Shown: positions 1 through 8,357 of the stretch, piece after piece | How positions within the stretch are numbered: position 1 is the first letter of the stretch | Layout of the letters: each line of letters starts with the position of its first letter | Source: DASXRA01 sp963737425 | GTDB taxonomy: Bacteria > Actinomycetota > Actinomycetes > Mycobacteriales > Jatrophihabitantaceae | Length of the DNA stretch: 64,000 bases | Assembly (NCBI GenBank): GCA_963737425.1 | Contig: CAVTSX010000008.1 | Location: 186,001 to 250,000, forward strand | Direction of reading: 5' to 3' | Made by a program: the position numbers and the translations under genes | Notes under the pieces: model-generated | Database searches by the model: none | The model's input: only the letters and a program-made list of their open reading frames with translations | What the model was told of the DNA's origin: nothing

Positions 1-2115
1 CACGGCTGGTCGTCGGCCGTGCTGACTCCTTACCGCCTGATGGCCGGCACGCCGCCGAGACGGGTCAGCGATGTGGTGCTCGACGTCGGGTTGGCCGGCC
101 GGGCCGGCGTCAAGGTTGGCGACCAGATCGTCATTCAGTCCACGTCCTCGCCGAAGTCCTACCGCGTCGTCGGCATCGCGCGATCGGACGCGACGGTGGA
201 CCAGCAGTCGGCGGTGTTCTTCGACGCGGACGAGGCACGGCGGCTCGCCGGCCACGACGGGTTCGTCGCGGCCTACGGGGTGTTCGGCGTTACCGCCGCC
301 GAGGCCAGAACCGCGGTCGCGGGCACCGGCGCAATCGTCTCGACGGGTGGCGACCGCGGATCGGTCGAGTTCGTCGACGCCGCTGCCGCCCGCACCAAGC
401 TGACCAGTATGGGCGGTGCCATCGGTGGCACGTCGCTGATCGTGGCGGTGCTCGTGGTGGTCGGCACTTTCGCTCTGTCAATCCAGCAACGCCGCCGCGA
501 ACTCGCGCTGCTGCGCGCGGTCGGCGCCACGCCCCGTCAGGTACGGCGGATGATCAGCCGCGAAGCGCTGTTACTCGGCCTGGCCGCGGGCATCCCCGGG
601 GCGCTTCTCGGCGTCCCGCTGGCGAGGATGATCCGCGCCAAGTTCGTTTCGCTCGGCGCGATCCCCGACACGCTGCAGTTGGCCCGTAGCCCGTTCCCGA
701 TCATCGCCGCGATGATGGCAACTGTGGGCGCTGCGTGGGTTGCCGCGCGGGTGACCGCACACCGCACCGCGCGGATCCGGCCGGCCGAAGCTCTTGCCGA
801 GGCGGCTGTCGAGCGCCGGACGGTGGGCTTCGTACGGGTGTCGGTGGGCCTGATCTTCACCGCGCTGGCGGTGATCGGCACCGTGATCCTCAGTGAGCTG
901 CATACCGAGCCGGCCGCAATGCCCGTGACCTATCTCAGCGTGCTGCTGTGGATGATTGCCGTGGCGCTGCTCGGCCCGTTCCTCGCCCGCGGCGCCGTGA
1001 CGCTGCTGGGCGTGCTGATGCGGGCGTTCCCGGTGGGCGGTTTCCTCGCGAGCCACAACCTGCGGGCCAACAGCCGCCGGGCCGCGTCGGTGATCACGCC
1101 GCTGGCCCTGCTCATTGCGATGGCGACCACCATCCTCTTCGTCCCCACCACGATGAACGATGCGGCGCGAGCGCAGACCAAGCAGGGCATGAAGGCCGAT
1201 TACCTTATTGCGTCGGGTAGTTCCGGCGTGCCTGGCTCCGCGGCCCAGGCGTTGCGCGCGGTCCCCGGAGTGCGCACCGTCACCGAGGTTCTGCAGACGA
1301 CGATCTGGGTCGGCAAGGACAAACACTCGGCCCAGGGCATGACTCCGACCGGTCTCGCCCAGGTGCTCGATCCCGGCGTGAAGTCCGGATCACTGGCCCA
1401 GCTCGGCCCCGGCACGATCGCCATGAGCGCCCTCGCCGCACACGGGCACAAGATCGGCGACACCGTGCCGGTCACCCTCGGCGACGGGGTCAAAGCCAAC
1501 CTCCTTCTGGTGGCGACCTACTCCCGCGGTCTCGGCTTCGGCGACACATTGGTGGCCCATGACGACATCGTCGGCCACGTGGACGATCCGCTGGCCAAGA
1601 CGGTGCTGATCAAGGGTGCGGTGACCAGGGACCAGCTCCGCGCGCAGCTCGCGGGTTTTCCGGGGCTCACCGTGCTGGGTCGGTCCGGCTACGACAGAGT
1701 CCAGGCCGCCCAGCGCCAGACCAACGCCGAGGTCAACCTGGTTTTCATGGGGCTGATCATCGCGTTCACCGCGATCGCAGTGATCAACACCTTGGCGATG
1801 GCGACCGGCGCGCGGTCCCGTGAGATGCGGCTGATGCGCATGGTCGGCGCCACCGTGCGCCAGGTTCTTCGCACCCTGCGTTGGGAACTGGCGCTGATCG
1901 TCCTGGTCGCCATGGCGCTGGGCACCGGCGCGGCCTGGCTCACCTTGGCCGCCTTCAGTGCCGGAATGGTCGGATCCGATACGCCGAGCATCGTCTTCGC
2001 CACGTACGCCGTGATCCTGGCCGGGGCTACCGCGTTGGGCCTGGTTGCCACGGTCGTTCCGGCCCGGATGGTGCTGCGCCGGAATGCCGTCGAAGACTTG
2101 ACGGAAATGCTCTAA
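1..2115 (+). CDS. FtsX-like ABC transporter permease, 5' end outside window
   Basis: This is the membrane subunit of a MacB/LolC-type ABC exporter, the kind that uses the ATPase to move lipids, peptides or drugs or to remodel the envelope. The frame is open to base 1 (HGWSSAV precedes the first in-window GTG at 19), so the N-terminal helix and start are missing. An extracytoplasmic (MacB core-like) domain is followed by an FtsX domain with the hallmark RRRELALLRAVGATPRQV at about residues 160-178. A second, related half has its own FtsX domain with REMRLMRMVGATVRQV near residue 606. The duplicated FtsX layout is typical of the roughly 800-residue actinobacterial permeases. The partner ATPase is presumably upstream, outside the window. 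Substrate unknown. Confidence 0.9.
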   Translation, partial: HGWSSAVLTPYRLMAGTPPRRVSDVVLDVGLAGRAGVKVGDQIVIQSTSSPKSYRVVGIARSDATVDQQSAVFFDADEARRLAGHDGFVAAYGVFGVTAAEARTAVAGTGAIVSTGGDRGSVEFVDAAAARTKLTSMGGAIGGTSLIVAVLVVVGTFALSIQQRRRELALLRAVGATPRQVRRMISREALLLGLAAGIPGALLGVPLARMIRAKFVSLGAIPDTLQLARSPFPIIAAMMATVGAAWVAARVTAHRTARIRPAEALAEAAVERRTVGFVRVSVGLIFTALAVIGTVILSELHTEPAAMPVTYLSVLLWMIAVALLGPFLARGAVTLLGVLMRAFPVGGFLASHNLRANSRRAASVITPLALLIAMATTILFVPTTMNDAARAQTKQGMKADYLIASGSSGVPGSAAQALRAVPGVRTVTEVLQTTIWVGKDKHSAQGMTPTGLAQVLDPGVKSGSLAQLGPGTIAMSALAAHGHKIGDTVPVTLGDGVKANLLLVATYSRGLGFGDTLVAHDDIVGHVDDPLAKTVLIKGAVTRDQLRAQLAGFPGLTVLGRSGYDRVQAAQRQTNAEVNLVFMGLIIAFTAIAVINTLAMATGARSREMRLMRMVGATVRQVLRTLRWELALIVLVAMALGTGAAWLTLAAFSAGMVGSDTPSIVFATYAVILAGATALGLVATVVPARMVLRRNAVEDLTEML

Positions 2116-2156
2116 CGGAATCTGCTGAGATTCACGCGTCTGCTTTTGAGCCGCGG

Positions 2157-3209
2157 TCAGGCAGTCAATTCGACGCCGTACTCGACCACGCTGGTCGAGA
2201 CGAGGACCTGCCGCGGCGCCGTCGCCTCGCTGCGCTGCGGGTCTTCGATCCGCTCGCAGAGCAGGGTGGCCGCTTGGCGGCCGAGTTCGCGCGGGTCGTA
2301 CCTCACCACGATCAGCGGCAGCGCGAGCATGTCGGCGAGCTCGAAGTCGTCGAAGCCGGCAAGGCTGACGGCGGCGTGGTATTTGCGGATGGCGCGATAC
2401 GCGCCGATCGTGTTCCGGTTGTTCGCCGCGAACAACGCCGTCGGCGGGTCACGCTGGTCGAGCAACGTCGCCGCGGCCCGCTCGGCGCTCGAGACGTCGA
2501 GGTGGTTGCGCGACACGAACCGATCCTCGACCGACAGGCCTGCTTCCTCGAGCGCGGCACAGAACCCGCGGTACCGCTCCGATCCGGTCCATGTCGACGC
2601 GGCGGGGCCGAGAAACCCGATGCGGGTGTGGCCGCGTTCGATGAGCTTGACGACGGCCGCCCAGGTTCCACCGAAGTCGTCGAGCAGCACCGAGTCGACG
2701 CCGATCTTCGCGCCGGGGCTGGCGGTCAGGACGACCGGCACGCCACCGAGCTTGACCGGATCAAGGTGCCCGTGGTGGTTACCGGAAGGCACGACGATGA
2801 TCCCGTCGAGCCGGCGCGCGGCGAAGTCGTGTGCAAGCTCGTCTTCTCGCCGCGCGTCCTCGCCGGAGTTGCCGAGGATGACTCGCATGCCGTTCTCGGC
2901 GGCGACGGCTTCCACCCCGAGCGCGAGCTGGGAGTAGAAGGGGTTGGCGAGGTTGGTGACGATCAGCCCGAGCAGGCGGTGGGAACCGCCGAGGCGGAGG
3001 CTTCGCGCGACCTCGTTGCGACGGTAACCCAATACGTCGACGGCATCGAGTACCCGCGTTTTGGTTGCCTCCGAAACCCGTGGGTCGTCGCGCAGCGCAC
3101 GGGAGACGGTCATCGGACTGACGCCGGCATGCGACGCGACGTCGCGCATCGTGGGACTGCTCACGGGCCGGTCTCCGGCGTCACGACGTATACCCCCCAC
3201 GCTCGTCAC
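2157..3209 (-). CDS. LacI-family sugar-responsive repressor
   Basis: A 350-residue DNA-binding repressor. The N-terminal LacI helix-turn-helix reads TMRDVASHAGVSPMTVSRAL. It is followed by the hinge helix and a periplasmic-binding-protein-like effector domain (LGLIVTNLANPFYSQLALG onward). The GTG start overlaps the TGA stop of the upstream isomerase-like gene by 4 bp (GTGA), so the two are co-transcribed and translationally coupled; a GTG further in (before SSPTMRD) is an alternative start. It faces away from the sugar ABC/GH38 operon. By family precedent and position it should control that operon and its own, releasing DNA when it binds a mannose- or mannoside-like sugar; the effector is inferred. 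Confidence 0.93.
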   Translation of the reverse strand: MTSVGGIRRDAGDRPVSSPTMRDVASHAGVSPMTVSRALRDDPRVSEATKTRVLDAVDVLGYRRNEVARSLRLGGSHRLLGLIVTNLANPFYSQLALGVEAVAAENGMRVILGNSGEDARREDELAHDFAARRLDGIIVVPSGNHHGHLDPVKLGGVPVVLTASPGAKIGVDSVLLDDFGGTWAAVVKLIERGHTRIGFLGPAASTWTGSERYRGFCAALEEAGLSVEDRFVSRNHLDVSSAERAAATLLDQRDPPTALFAANNRNTIGAYRAIRKYHAAVSLAGFDDFELADMLALPLIVVRYDPRELGRQAATLLCERIEDPQRSEATAPRQVLVSTSVVEYGVELTA

Positions 3210-4909
3210 CGGACCAGCGCCTTGACCACCATCACGGGAGTCGTACCGAGCGCGGTGAGCCGGTAAGGACCGACGCTCGCTGGAATCACCAGCGTCTCAG
3301 CGTAAACGAGACTGTGCTGATCGGCGCCAGTCTCGACAATGACGCCGTCGCCCGCGACGACATTGAGCACGTGGAACCGGCCTGCGGTGTCGGCGCGAGC
3401 GCAGCCGGAGGGTTCGATGACCACCCTCCGAACCTCGAAGAACAGCCGCGGCAGCGCACCGATCGACTCCTCCCGCCAGTCCTCGCCTTGAGTGAGTATG
3501 CGCGGCTCCTGCACGAGATCGCGCCGAACCGCGGCGCCGGAGCGCCGCGGATCGAGGTTGCGGAATGCATGTCCGACGTGGACCGGTCGCTGATTGCCGG
3601 CGGCGTCCGTACGCAGCCAGTCGTAGAAGCGCAGCGAGTAGAGGTACGGGGTGGCGCTGACTTCTAGCACCACATTGCCCTCGCCGCTCCCGTGCGGGGT
3701 ACCGGCCGGGATCAGAAACAGCTGGTGTGGCGTCGCGGGATGGGTTTGCACGAATCGTTCGATGTCGAACGCCTGCTGGTCGGCATCGGCGGCGTGCGCG
3801 TGCCGGTGGAATTCGTCGAGGTCAGCGTCCTCGCGAAGCCCCAGGTAGATGACGTTGTCTTCGCCGCCGACCATGACGTAGTAGGTCTCGTGTTGCGTGT
3901 AGGGCCAGCCGAAGACGTCTCGCATGTACGCCTCGCGCGGATGGCAGTGCACGGACAGGCTGCCGCCGCCCACGGTGTCGAGGTAGTCGAACCGAATCGG
4001 GAACGAGGTCTGAAAGCTGGCCTGCACGTCCGAGCCGAGCACGCGGTCCGGATGTAGCGCGACGACGAGCTGGAACGGGATCTCGACCGTGCGGCCCGGC
4101 TCGCCGATCAGCACGCCGCTCTCGGGCGCGATCAGCTCGTATCCGACGGCGGTGTTCTCCGCGTCGCGTCCCAGCCCGAGCCGCTCCTGCCCCCAGTGCC
4201 CGCCCCACGACGTCGAGTTGAACGTCGGCAAGGTGCGAAATGGTCGGCCGGCCAGGTCGCCGAGAGTCAGTCGCAGGTCCGCGCCGTCGAGCCAGGTCGG
4301 CTGCAGCGGGTCGCGAACGTCGATCCACCGGTCGACGCGCTCGATCACCGCATCGCGGTGCCGGTCCAGCAGCGGCCAGTCGATGTAGAAGAGCCGGCGA
4401 GTGGTCGGAGCGCCGTCGCCGGGCCGCTGGCCCAGGTTGCCTCCCCCGCCTGCACCGACGGCCGCCTCCGCGTGTCGCTTCGGCAGGTCGGCGTACCAGA
4501 GCTGATGCGAGTCGATCAGCGCCGCGCCTGGGCCGAACGCGATCACGACCGCGTCCGGAACTGCCGGCAGTGCGGGCGGCTCGTCGTAGAGATCGGTGAT
4601 CGTGCCGCTGGCAAGCGTCGCGAAATCGGGATCGTCGGCAAGTGCGTCAACCGGCGCGGTCCGCTTGACGACCTGCTCCCACGAGACCATCTGTTCGCGA
4701 ACGTCCACCGCGACGACGGGAATCTCCCGCACGCGCAACGCGGCGGTGATGCCGTCGACGACCGCCGTCCAGTCGAGGACGTTGGGACCGTCGACGGCCA
4801 GCACCGTGCCGGGCCCGAGGCCGGCGCAGGCTGGGTCCCAGCCGCTGCGAACCGCTCCCTGTACCGGCTGGTAGGTGGGCTGCGGTTCGTACGGCCGGGC
4901 AACCCTCAT
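3206..4909 (-). CDS. Class I mannose-6-phosphate isomerase-like cupin protein
   Basis: A 567-residue protein. The central and C-terminal parts look like type I phosphomannose isomerase: a cupin core with SVHCHPREAYM and QHETYYVMVGG, and a second half with GTPHGSGEGNVVLEVS. Type I PMI interconverts mannose-6-phosphate and fructose-6-phosphate with Zn bound by His/Glu/Gln. The first ~150 residues (VDGPNVLDWTAVVDGI region) are extra; they resemble a kinase-type alpha/beta fold with no GKS P-loop, an inference only. The ATG at 4909 is chosen because GGAGG lies 9 nt upstream; the open frame runs further up without a better site. First gene of the leftward operon with LacI. It could funnel mannose from the mannosidases into glycolysis, but isomerase activity is not proven. 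Confidence 0.8.
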   Translation of the reverse strand: MRVARPYEPQPTYQPVQGAVRSGWDPACAGLGPGTVLAVDGPNVLDWTAVVDGITAALRVREIPVVAVDVREQMVSWEQVVKRTAPVDALADDPDFATLASGTITDLYDEPPALPAVPDAVVIAFGPGAALIDSHQLWYADLPKRHAEAAVGAGGGGNLGQRPGDGAPTTRRLFYIDWPLLDRHRDAVIERVDRWIDVRDPLQPTWLDGADLRLTLGDLAGRPFRTLPTFNSTSWGGHWGQERLGLGRDAENTAVGYELIAPESGVLIGEPGRTVEIPFQLVVALHPDRVLGSDVQASFQTSFPIRFDYLDTVGGGSLSVHCHPREAYMRDVFGWPYTQHETYYVMVGGEDNVIYLGLREDADLDEFHRHAHAADADQQAFDIERFVQTHPATPHQLFLIPAGTPHGSGEGNVVLEVSATPYLYSLRFYDWLRTDAAGNQRPVHVGHAFRNLDPRRSGAAVRRDLVQEPRILTQGEDWREESIGALPRLFFEVRRVVIEPSGCARADTAGRFHVLNVVAGDGVIVETGADQHSLVYAETLVIPASVGPYRLTALGTTPVMVVKALVR

Positions 4910-4940
4910 CTGAACGCACCTCCAGTTGACACTGCGGGTG

Positions 4941-4956
4941 ATGGTATCGCAACCAT
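4941..4956. promoter_or_regulatory. Candidate LacI operator for the leftward operon
   Basis: The sequence is ATGGTATCGCAACCAT, an imperfect palindrome centred on CG with GGT/ACC arms. It sits about 32 nt upstream of the isomerase-like ATG, where it would overlap the leftward promoter. A related motif lies 80 bp away (5023-5035). Position and CG-centred symmetry fit LacI-family sites; binding is inferred. Confidence 0.4.
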
Positions 4957-5007
4957 TCACCGATTCGGCAATATCGACTGAAAACGAAAGGACATTCCCG
5001 CCAAGCC

Positions 5008-5036
5008 TTGTGTAGCTAGCGTGGTAGCGATAACCT
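5008..5036 (+). promoter_or_regulatory. Candidate promoter and LacI operator of the sugar ABC/GH38 operon
   Basis: TTGTGT (5008-5013), a 17-bp spacer and TAACCT (5031-5036) form a plausible sigma-70-type promoter. The motif GGTAGCGATAACC (5023-5035), related in reverse complement to the site at 4941-4956, covers the -10 element, as expected for a repressor site. The implied 5' leader to the ATG at 5240 is about 200 nt. Confidence 0.4.
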
Positions 5037-5239
5037 CCGCAAATGCCTGATCAGGTAGGCATCCGGCCCGGGCGCTGCACCACGAAGGTGCCGAGCGGAC
5101 CGGCATGGCTCTCCTTGGGCGAATCCGATGCGGTGCAGGTCGGGGCAGGCGGCTTCCTTCGCGGCGTCGCCGGTCCGGTCCGGGTGCTCGATTCGGCGCC
5201 GCCCTCAAGGTCCGCTCGGCTAACTTGAAGGAGCACGGC

Positions 5240-6523
5240 ATGGACACCCTCGATCGGCGTACGTTTCTCAAGGTCGGAGGCGGCGCCGCGCTCGCGAGCG
5301 TCAGCCTCCCGTGGCTGCTGGCCGCGTGTGGCGGCGGGTCCGGAAGCAGCTCGAACCTCCAGTTGTCGAACGACAAGCCGACCTGGCAGACCTGGCTCCA
5401 GACGGAGGGAAACCAGGCCAAGAGCGCGGTCGGTGTGGGTTGGACGCCGCGCGAGTACTCCGACGAGGACGTCTACCAGGCGGCGATCAAGACTGCCGGC
5501 GGCTCATCCAAGGCGCCGGACATGTTCACCTGGCAGTCGAGCTGGGGAATGAAGGACGTCGTCGACGCGGGATTCGTCGCTGATCTCACGTCGCAGTGGG
5601 ACAAGGAGGGCGACGTCTACAGCGCGGACTTGCGCAAGCTGATGACGTTCGACGGCAAGACGTACGGGGCACCGCTCTACATGGCTCCGTGGGTGGTCTT
5701 CTACTCGACGAAACTGTTCGACAAGTACCAGCTCCAACCGCCCAAGACGTGGGACGAGATGCAGCACATTCTCGAGACGTTGAAGGGCAACGGCATCGCG
5801 CCGCTCGGCGCGACCGTCGACGGCGTGTGGTCGTTCCTCTGGTTCCAGACGCTGCTCGTCGGGAGCGACCCGGAGCTCTACCAGGCCGTCACGTCCGGCA
5901 AGGCGAGGTACACCGACCCCGGCGTCGTCGACGTGATGAACCTGTGGGCGCAAATGATCAAGGCGGGATATTTCACCGACCCGTCGTCGGTCACGTTCAG
6001 CACGCGGGGCACGAACTTCGCGACGCCCTTCAAGCAGGGCAAGGCTGCCATGGCCGAGATGGGCACCTGGTACGAGCCGACATTGACCAGCGCCGGTTTG
6101 AAGCCGGGCGTCGACTACGGAGCGTTCATTCTCCCCAATATCAAGCCAGGCGTGCAGAACACGATCGTCGTCGAGTCGGGGCCGCTGTGCGTCGCCACCC
6201 ACGGTCGACACAAGGGCAACGCCGAGAAGGCGGTCAGCTGGTTCATGTCGAAGGAGGGCCAGCAGCAGTGGGTGAAGCTCACCGGCTTCATCTCCGCGCG
6301 CTCCGACGTGCCGCCGTCATCGCCCGTGGACCAGCAGATCATCGCGGACATGAAATCCGGTAACTACCAGCAGGTCGGCCGCTATTACGAGTCGACGCCA
6401 CACGACATCGTGCAGACCGCCATCGACGAGTTCCAGAAGTTCATGCTGCATCCAGGCGATCCGACGTCGATCCTGAACGCCATCCAGACCAAGGCCGACA
6501 GCGTCTGGAAGGCCGTGGGGTAG
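5240..6523 (+). CDS. Sugar ABC transporter substrate-binding lipoprotein
   Basis: A 427-residue family 1 extracellular solute-binding protein that captures a sugar or oligosaccharide outside the membrane for the next two permeases. The N-terminus has a twin-arginine motif (DRRTFLKVGGGAA) and a lipobox (LLAAC) followed by a Gly/Ser linker, so it is a Tat-exported lipoprotein. The start at 5240 has GAAGGAG 6 nt upstream; an in-frame start at 5105 would hide the signal peptide. It is the first gene of the rightward operon (binding protein, two permeases, GH38). The neighbouring mannosidase suggests a mannose-containing ligand. Confidence 0.93.
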   Translation: MDTLDRRTFLKVGGGAALASVSLPWLLAACGGGSGSSSNLQLSNDKPTWQTWLQTEGNQAKSAVGVGWTPREYSDEDVYQAAIKTAGGSSKAPDMFTWQSSWGMKDVVDAGFVADLTSQWDKEGDVYSADLRKLMTFDGKTYGAPLYMAPWVVFYSTKLFDKYQLQPPKTWDEMQHILETLKGNGIAPLGATVDGVWSFLWFQTLLVGSDPELYQAVTSGKARYTDPGVVDVMNLWAQMIKAGYFTDPSSVTFSTRGTNFATPFKQGKAAMAEMGTWYEPTLTSAGLKPGVDYGAFILPNIKPGVQNTIVVESGPLCVATHGRHKGNAEKAVSWFMSKEGQQQWVKLTGFISARSDVPPSSPVDQQIIADMKSGNYQQVGRYYESTPHDIVQTAIDEFQKFMLHPGDPTSILNAIQTKADSVWKAVG

Positions 6524-6529
6524 TACGAC

Positions 6530-7489
6530 GTGAAGGTCGATGACCTGGCCGATGACCTGGCCGTCCTGCCCCGCACCTGGACTGACACTCCGGCGCGGCG
6601 CCAGTCGGGATCGTGGTCGCGCGTAGCGCGGAAAGCGACGCCGTATCTGTATCTCGTGCCGATGGTCGCGCTCGTGGGCGTCTTCCTGCTCTATCCCGCG
6701 CTGGACACGATCTGGGTGAGCTTCACCAACTGGGACGGCATCCACGCGCCGGCGTTCAACGGGCTGCACAACTACGCCGCGTTCAGGAAGGATCCCGCAT
6801 TCAGCACGGCGTTCGAGAACACCCTGTACTGGGTCGCGGGCATCATGCTCCTGCAGGTGGGCGTCGGGCTGCTCCTGGCGATCGTGATCAACGCGAGCCC
6901 GCTCGGCGGATTGTTCAAGCGCATCATCTACCTGCCGCACACGATCTCCGGCGCGGCAATCGGTGTGCTCTGGTTCGCCATCTACATACCCGGACAGGGA
7001 ATGCTCAACAGCGCGCTGCGTTTCGCGCACCTCGGCTCGCTGCAGCATGACTGGCTGACCGAGACGCCGCTCAACACGTTCGCCATGATCTTCGCCGGCA
7101 TCTGGCAGGGTATGGGCCCGACGATGATCCTGTTCCTCGTCGGCCTGCAGCACCTCCCGCGTGAACCGATCGATGCCGCGCGCATGGACGGCGCCAACGC
7201 GCTTCAGATGTTCCGGTACGTGACGCTTCCGCTCCTGCGGCCAATGACGGTCGTCGTCGTGGCGATCTCGCTGATCAACAGCTTCAAGGTCTTCGACATC
7301 GTCTGGGTGATGACCCAGGGCGGGCCGTATCGCTCGTCCGAGACGTTGGCCGTCACGATGTACCGCGAGTCGTTCGTCAGCTCCGACTTCGGCTACGGCG
7401 CCAGCGTCGCCGTGCTGCTGACCGCGATCGTCTTCGTCATCTCCGTTCCCTACATCCGCAGCATGTTCGCGCGGGCGGAGGTGAACTGA
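6530..7489 (+). CDS. Sugar ABC transporter permease, MalF/UgpA type
   Basis: A 319-residue inner-membrane permease with six predicted helices. The cytoplasmic EAA loop that docks the ATPase is visible as EPIDAARMDGANALQMFRYV. The GTG start lies 6 bp after the binding-protein stop, so coupling is likely. No ATPase gene is in the cluster; in actinomycetes a shared MsiK/UgpC-type ATPase normally serves such operons, which I infer here too. Confidence 0.93.
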   Translation: MKVDDLADDLAVLPRTWTDTPARRQSGSWSRVARKATPYLYLVPMVALVGVFLLYPALDTIWVSFTNWDGIHAPAFNGLHNYAAFRKDPAFSTAFENTLYWVAGIMLLQVGVGLLLAIVINASPLGGLFKRIIYLPHTISGAAIGVLWFAIYIPGQGMLNSALRFAHLGSLQHDWLTETPLNTFAMIFAGIWQGMGPTMILFLVGLQHLPREPIDAARMDGANALQMFRYVTLPLLRPMTVVVVAISLINSFKVFDIVWVMTQGGPYRSSETLAVTMYRESFVSSDFGYGASVAVLLTAIVFVISVPYIRSMFARAEVN

Positions 7490-7490
7490 C

Positions 7491-8357
7491 ATGGCCGCGT
7501 CCGAGCGTGCCGCAAGCCGCCCGCGGTTTGGGCGCTGGGCGATCACGATCGTCCTTGCGCTGATGTGCGCCCTGTGGCTCGGGCCGCTGTGGACGCTCGT
7601 CACCACGGCGATGAAGTCGACACCCGAATCGGTCAGCGACACGACGCAGTGGGCGTTGCCGAAGTCCCCGGCGCGTCTGTTCGACAACCTGCGGGAGGCC
7701 TGGTCGACGGCTGGCCTCGCGTCGGGCTTCGAGGCCAGCCTGCTGTACGCGGTGTCCGGTTCGGCGCTGGCCATTCTGTGCGCGTCGCTCGGCGCGTACT
7801 CGATCACCCGGCTGCGCGTCCGCGGACGCTTCTTCTGGTTCGTGCTCGTATTCAGCGGGACGTTGTTCCCGGTGCAGATGTACGTCATCCCGCTTTTCAA
7901 GCTGTACCAGGACACCGGGCTGTACGACACGCGGGGCGGGCTGATCTGCTTCTACACCGCGATTTCCATCCCGTTCTGCCTGTTCGTCATGCGCAGCTTC
8001 TTCGCCACCGTCCCCACCGAGGTACAGGAAGCGGCACGGCTCGACGGTGGCAGCGACTTCACGATCTTCTGGCGGATCTTCCTGCCGCTGGCCAAGGCGC
8101 CGATCGCCGTGCTGTTCCTGTTCCAGTTCATCTGGATCTGGAACGACCTGCTGTTCGGCCTCGTGCTGTCGACGTCGGACGGCATCCGGCCGATCGCGCC
8201 GACCCTCGCCGGCTTGCAGAACCAGTACGCCAGTAGCGGCCAGCCACTCGTGCTGTCCGCGACGTTGATCGCCAGCCTCCCGACGGTAGTGCTCTTCCTG
8301 CTGCTCGGGCGATACATGATGCAAGGCCTGCAGCTCACAGGAGGAACAGCTCGATGA
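7491..8357 (+). CDS. Sugar ABC transporter permease, MalG/UgpE type
   Basis: A 288-residue permease pairing with the preceding one. It has about six transmembrane segments and the EAA loop EVQEAARLDGGSDFTIFWRI. The ATG at 7491 follows the upstream stop by 1 bp and has GGAGGTGA just ahead. Its TGA overlaps the GH38 start by 4 bp (ATGA), so import and hydrolysis are translationally tied. Confidence 0.94.
   Translation: MAASERAASRPRFGRWAITIVLALMCALWLGPLWTLVTTAMKSTPESVSDTTQWALPKSPARLFDNLREAWSTAGLASGFEASLLYAVSGSALAILCASLGAYSITRLRVRGRFFWFVLVFSGTLFPVQMYVIPLFKLYQDTGLYDTRGGLICFYTAISIPFCLFVMRSFFATVPTEVQEAARLDGGSDFTIFWRIFLPLAKAPIAVLFLFQFIWIWNDLLFGLVLSTSDGIRPIAPTLAGLQNQYASSGQPLVLSATLIASLPTVVLFLLLGRYMMQGLQLTGGTAR

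Noticed and set aside
571..1326. Long minus-strand frame opposite the FtsX permease
   Set aside because: Arg/His-rich composition and no domain; it is the codon-bias shadow of the real gene.
5037..5239. Riboswitch in the leader of the sugar ABC operon
   Set aside because: The leader is about 200 nt but shows no conserved aptamer motif I recognise; a repressor site already explains control.
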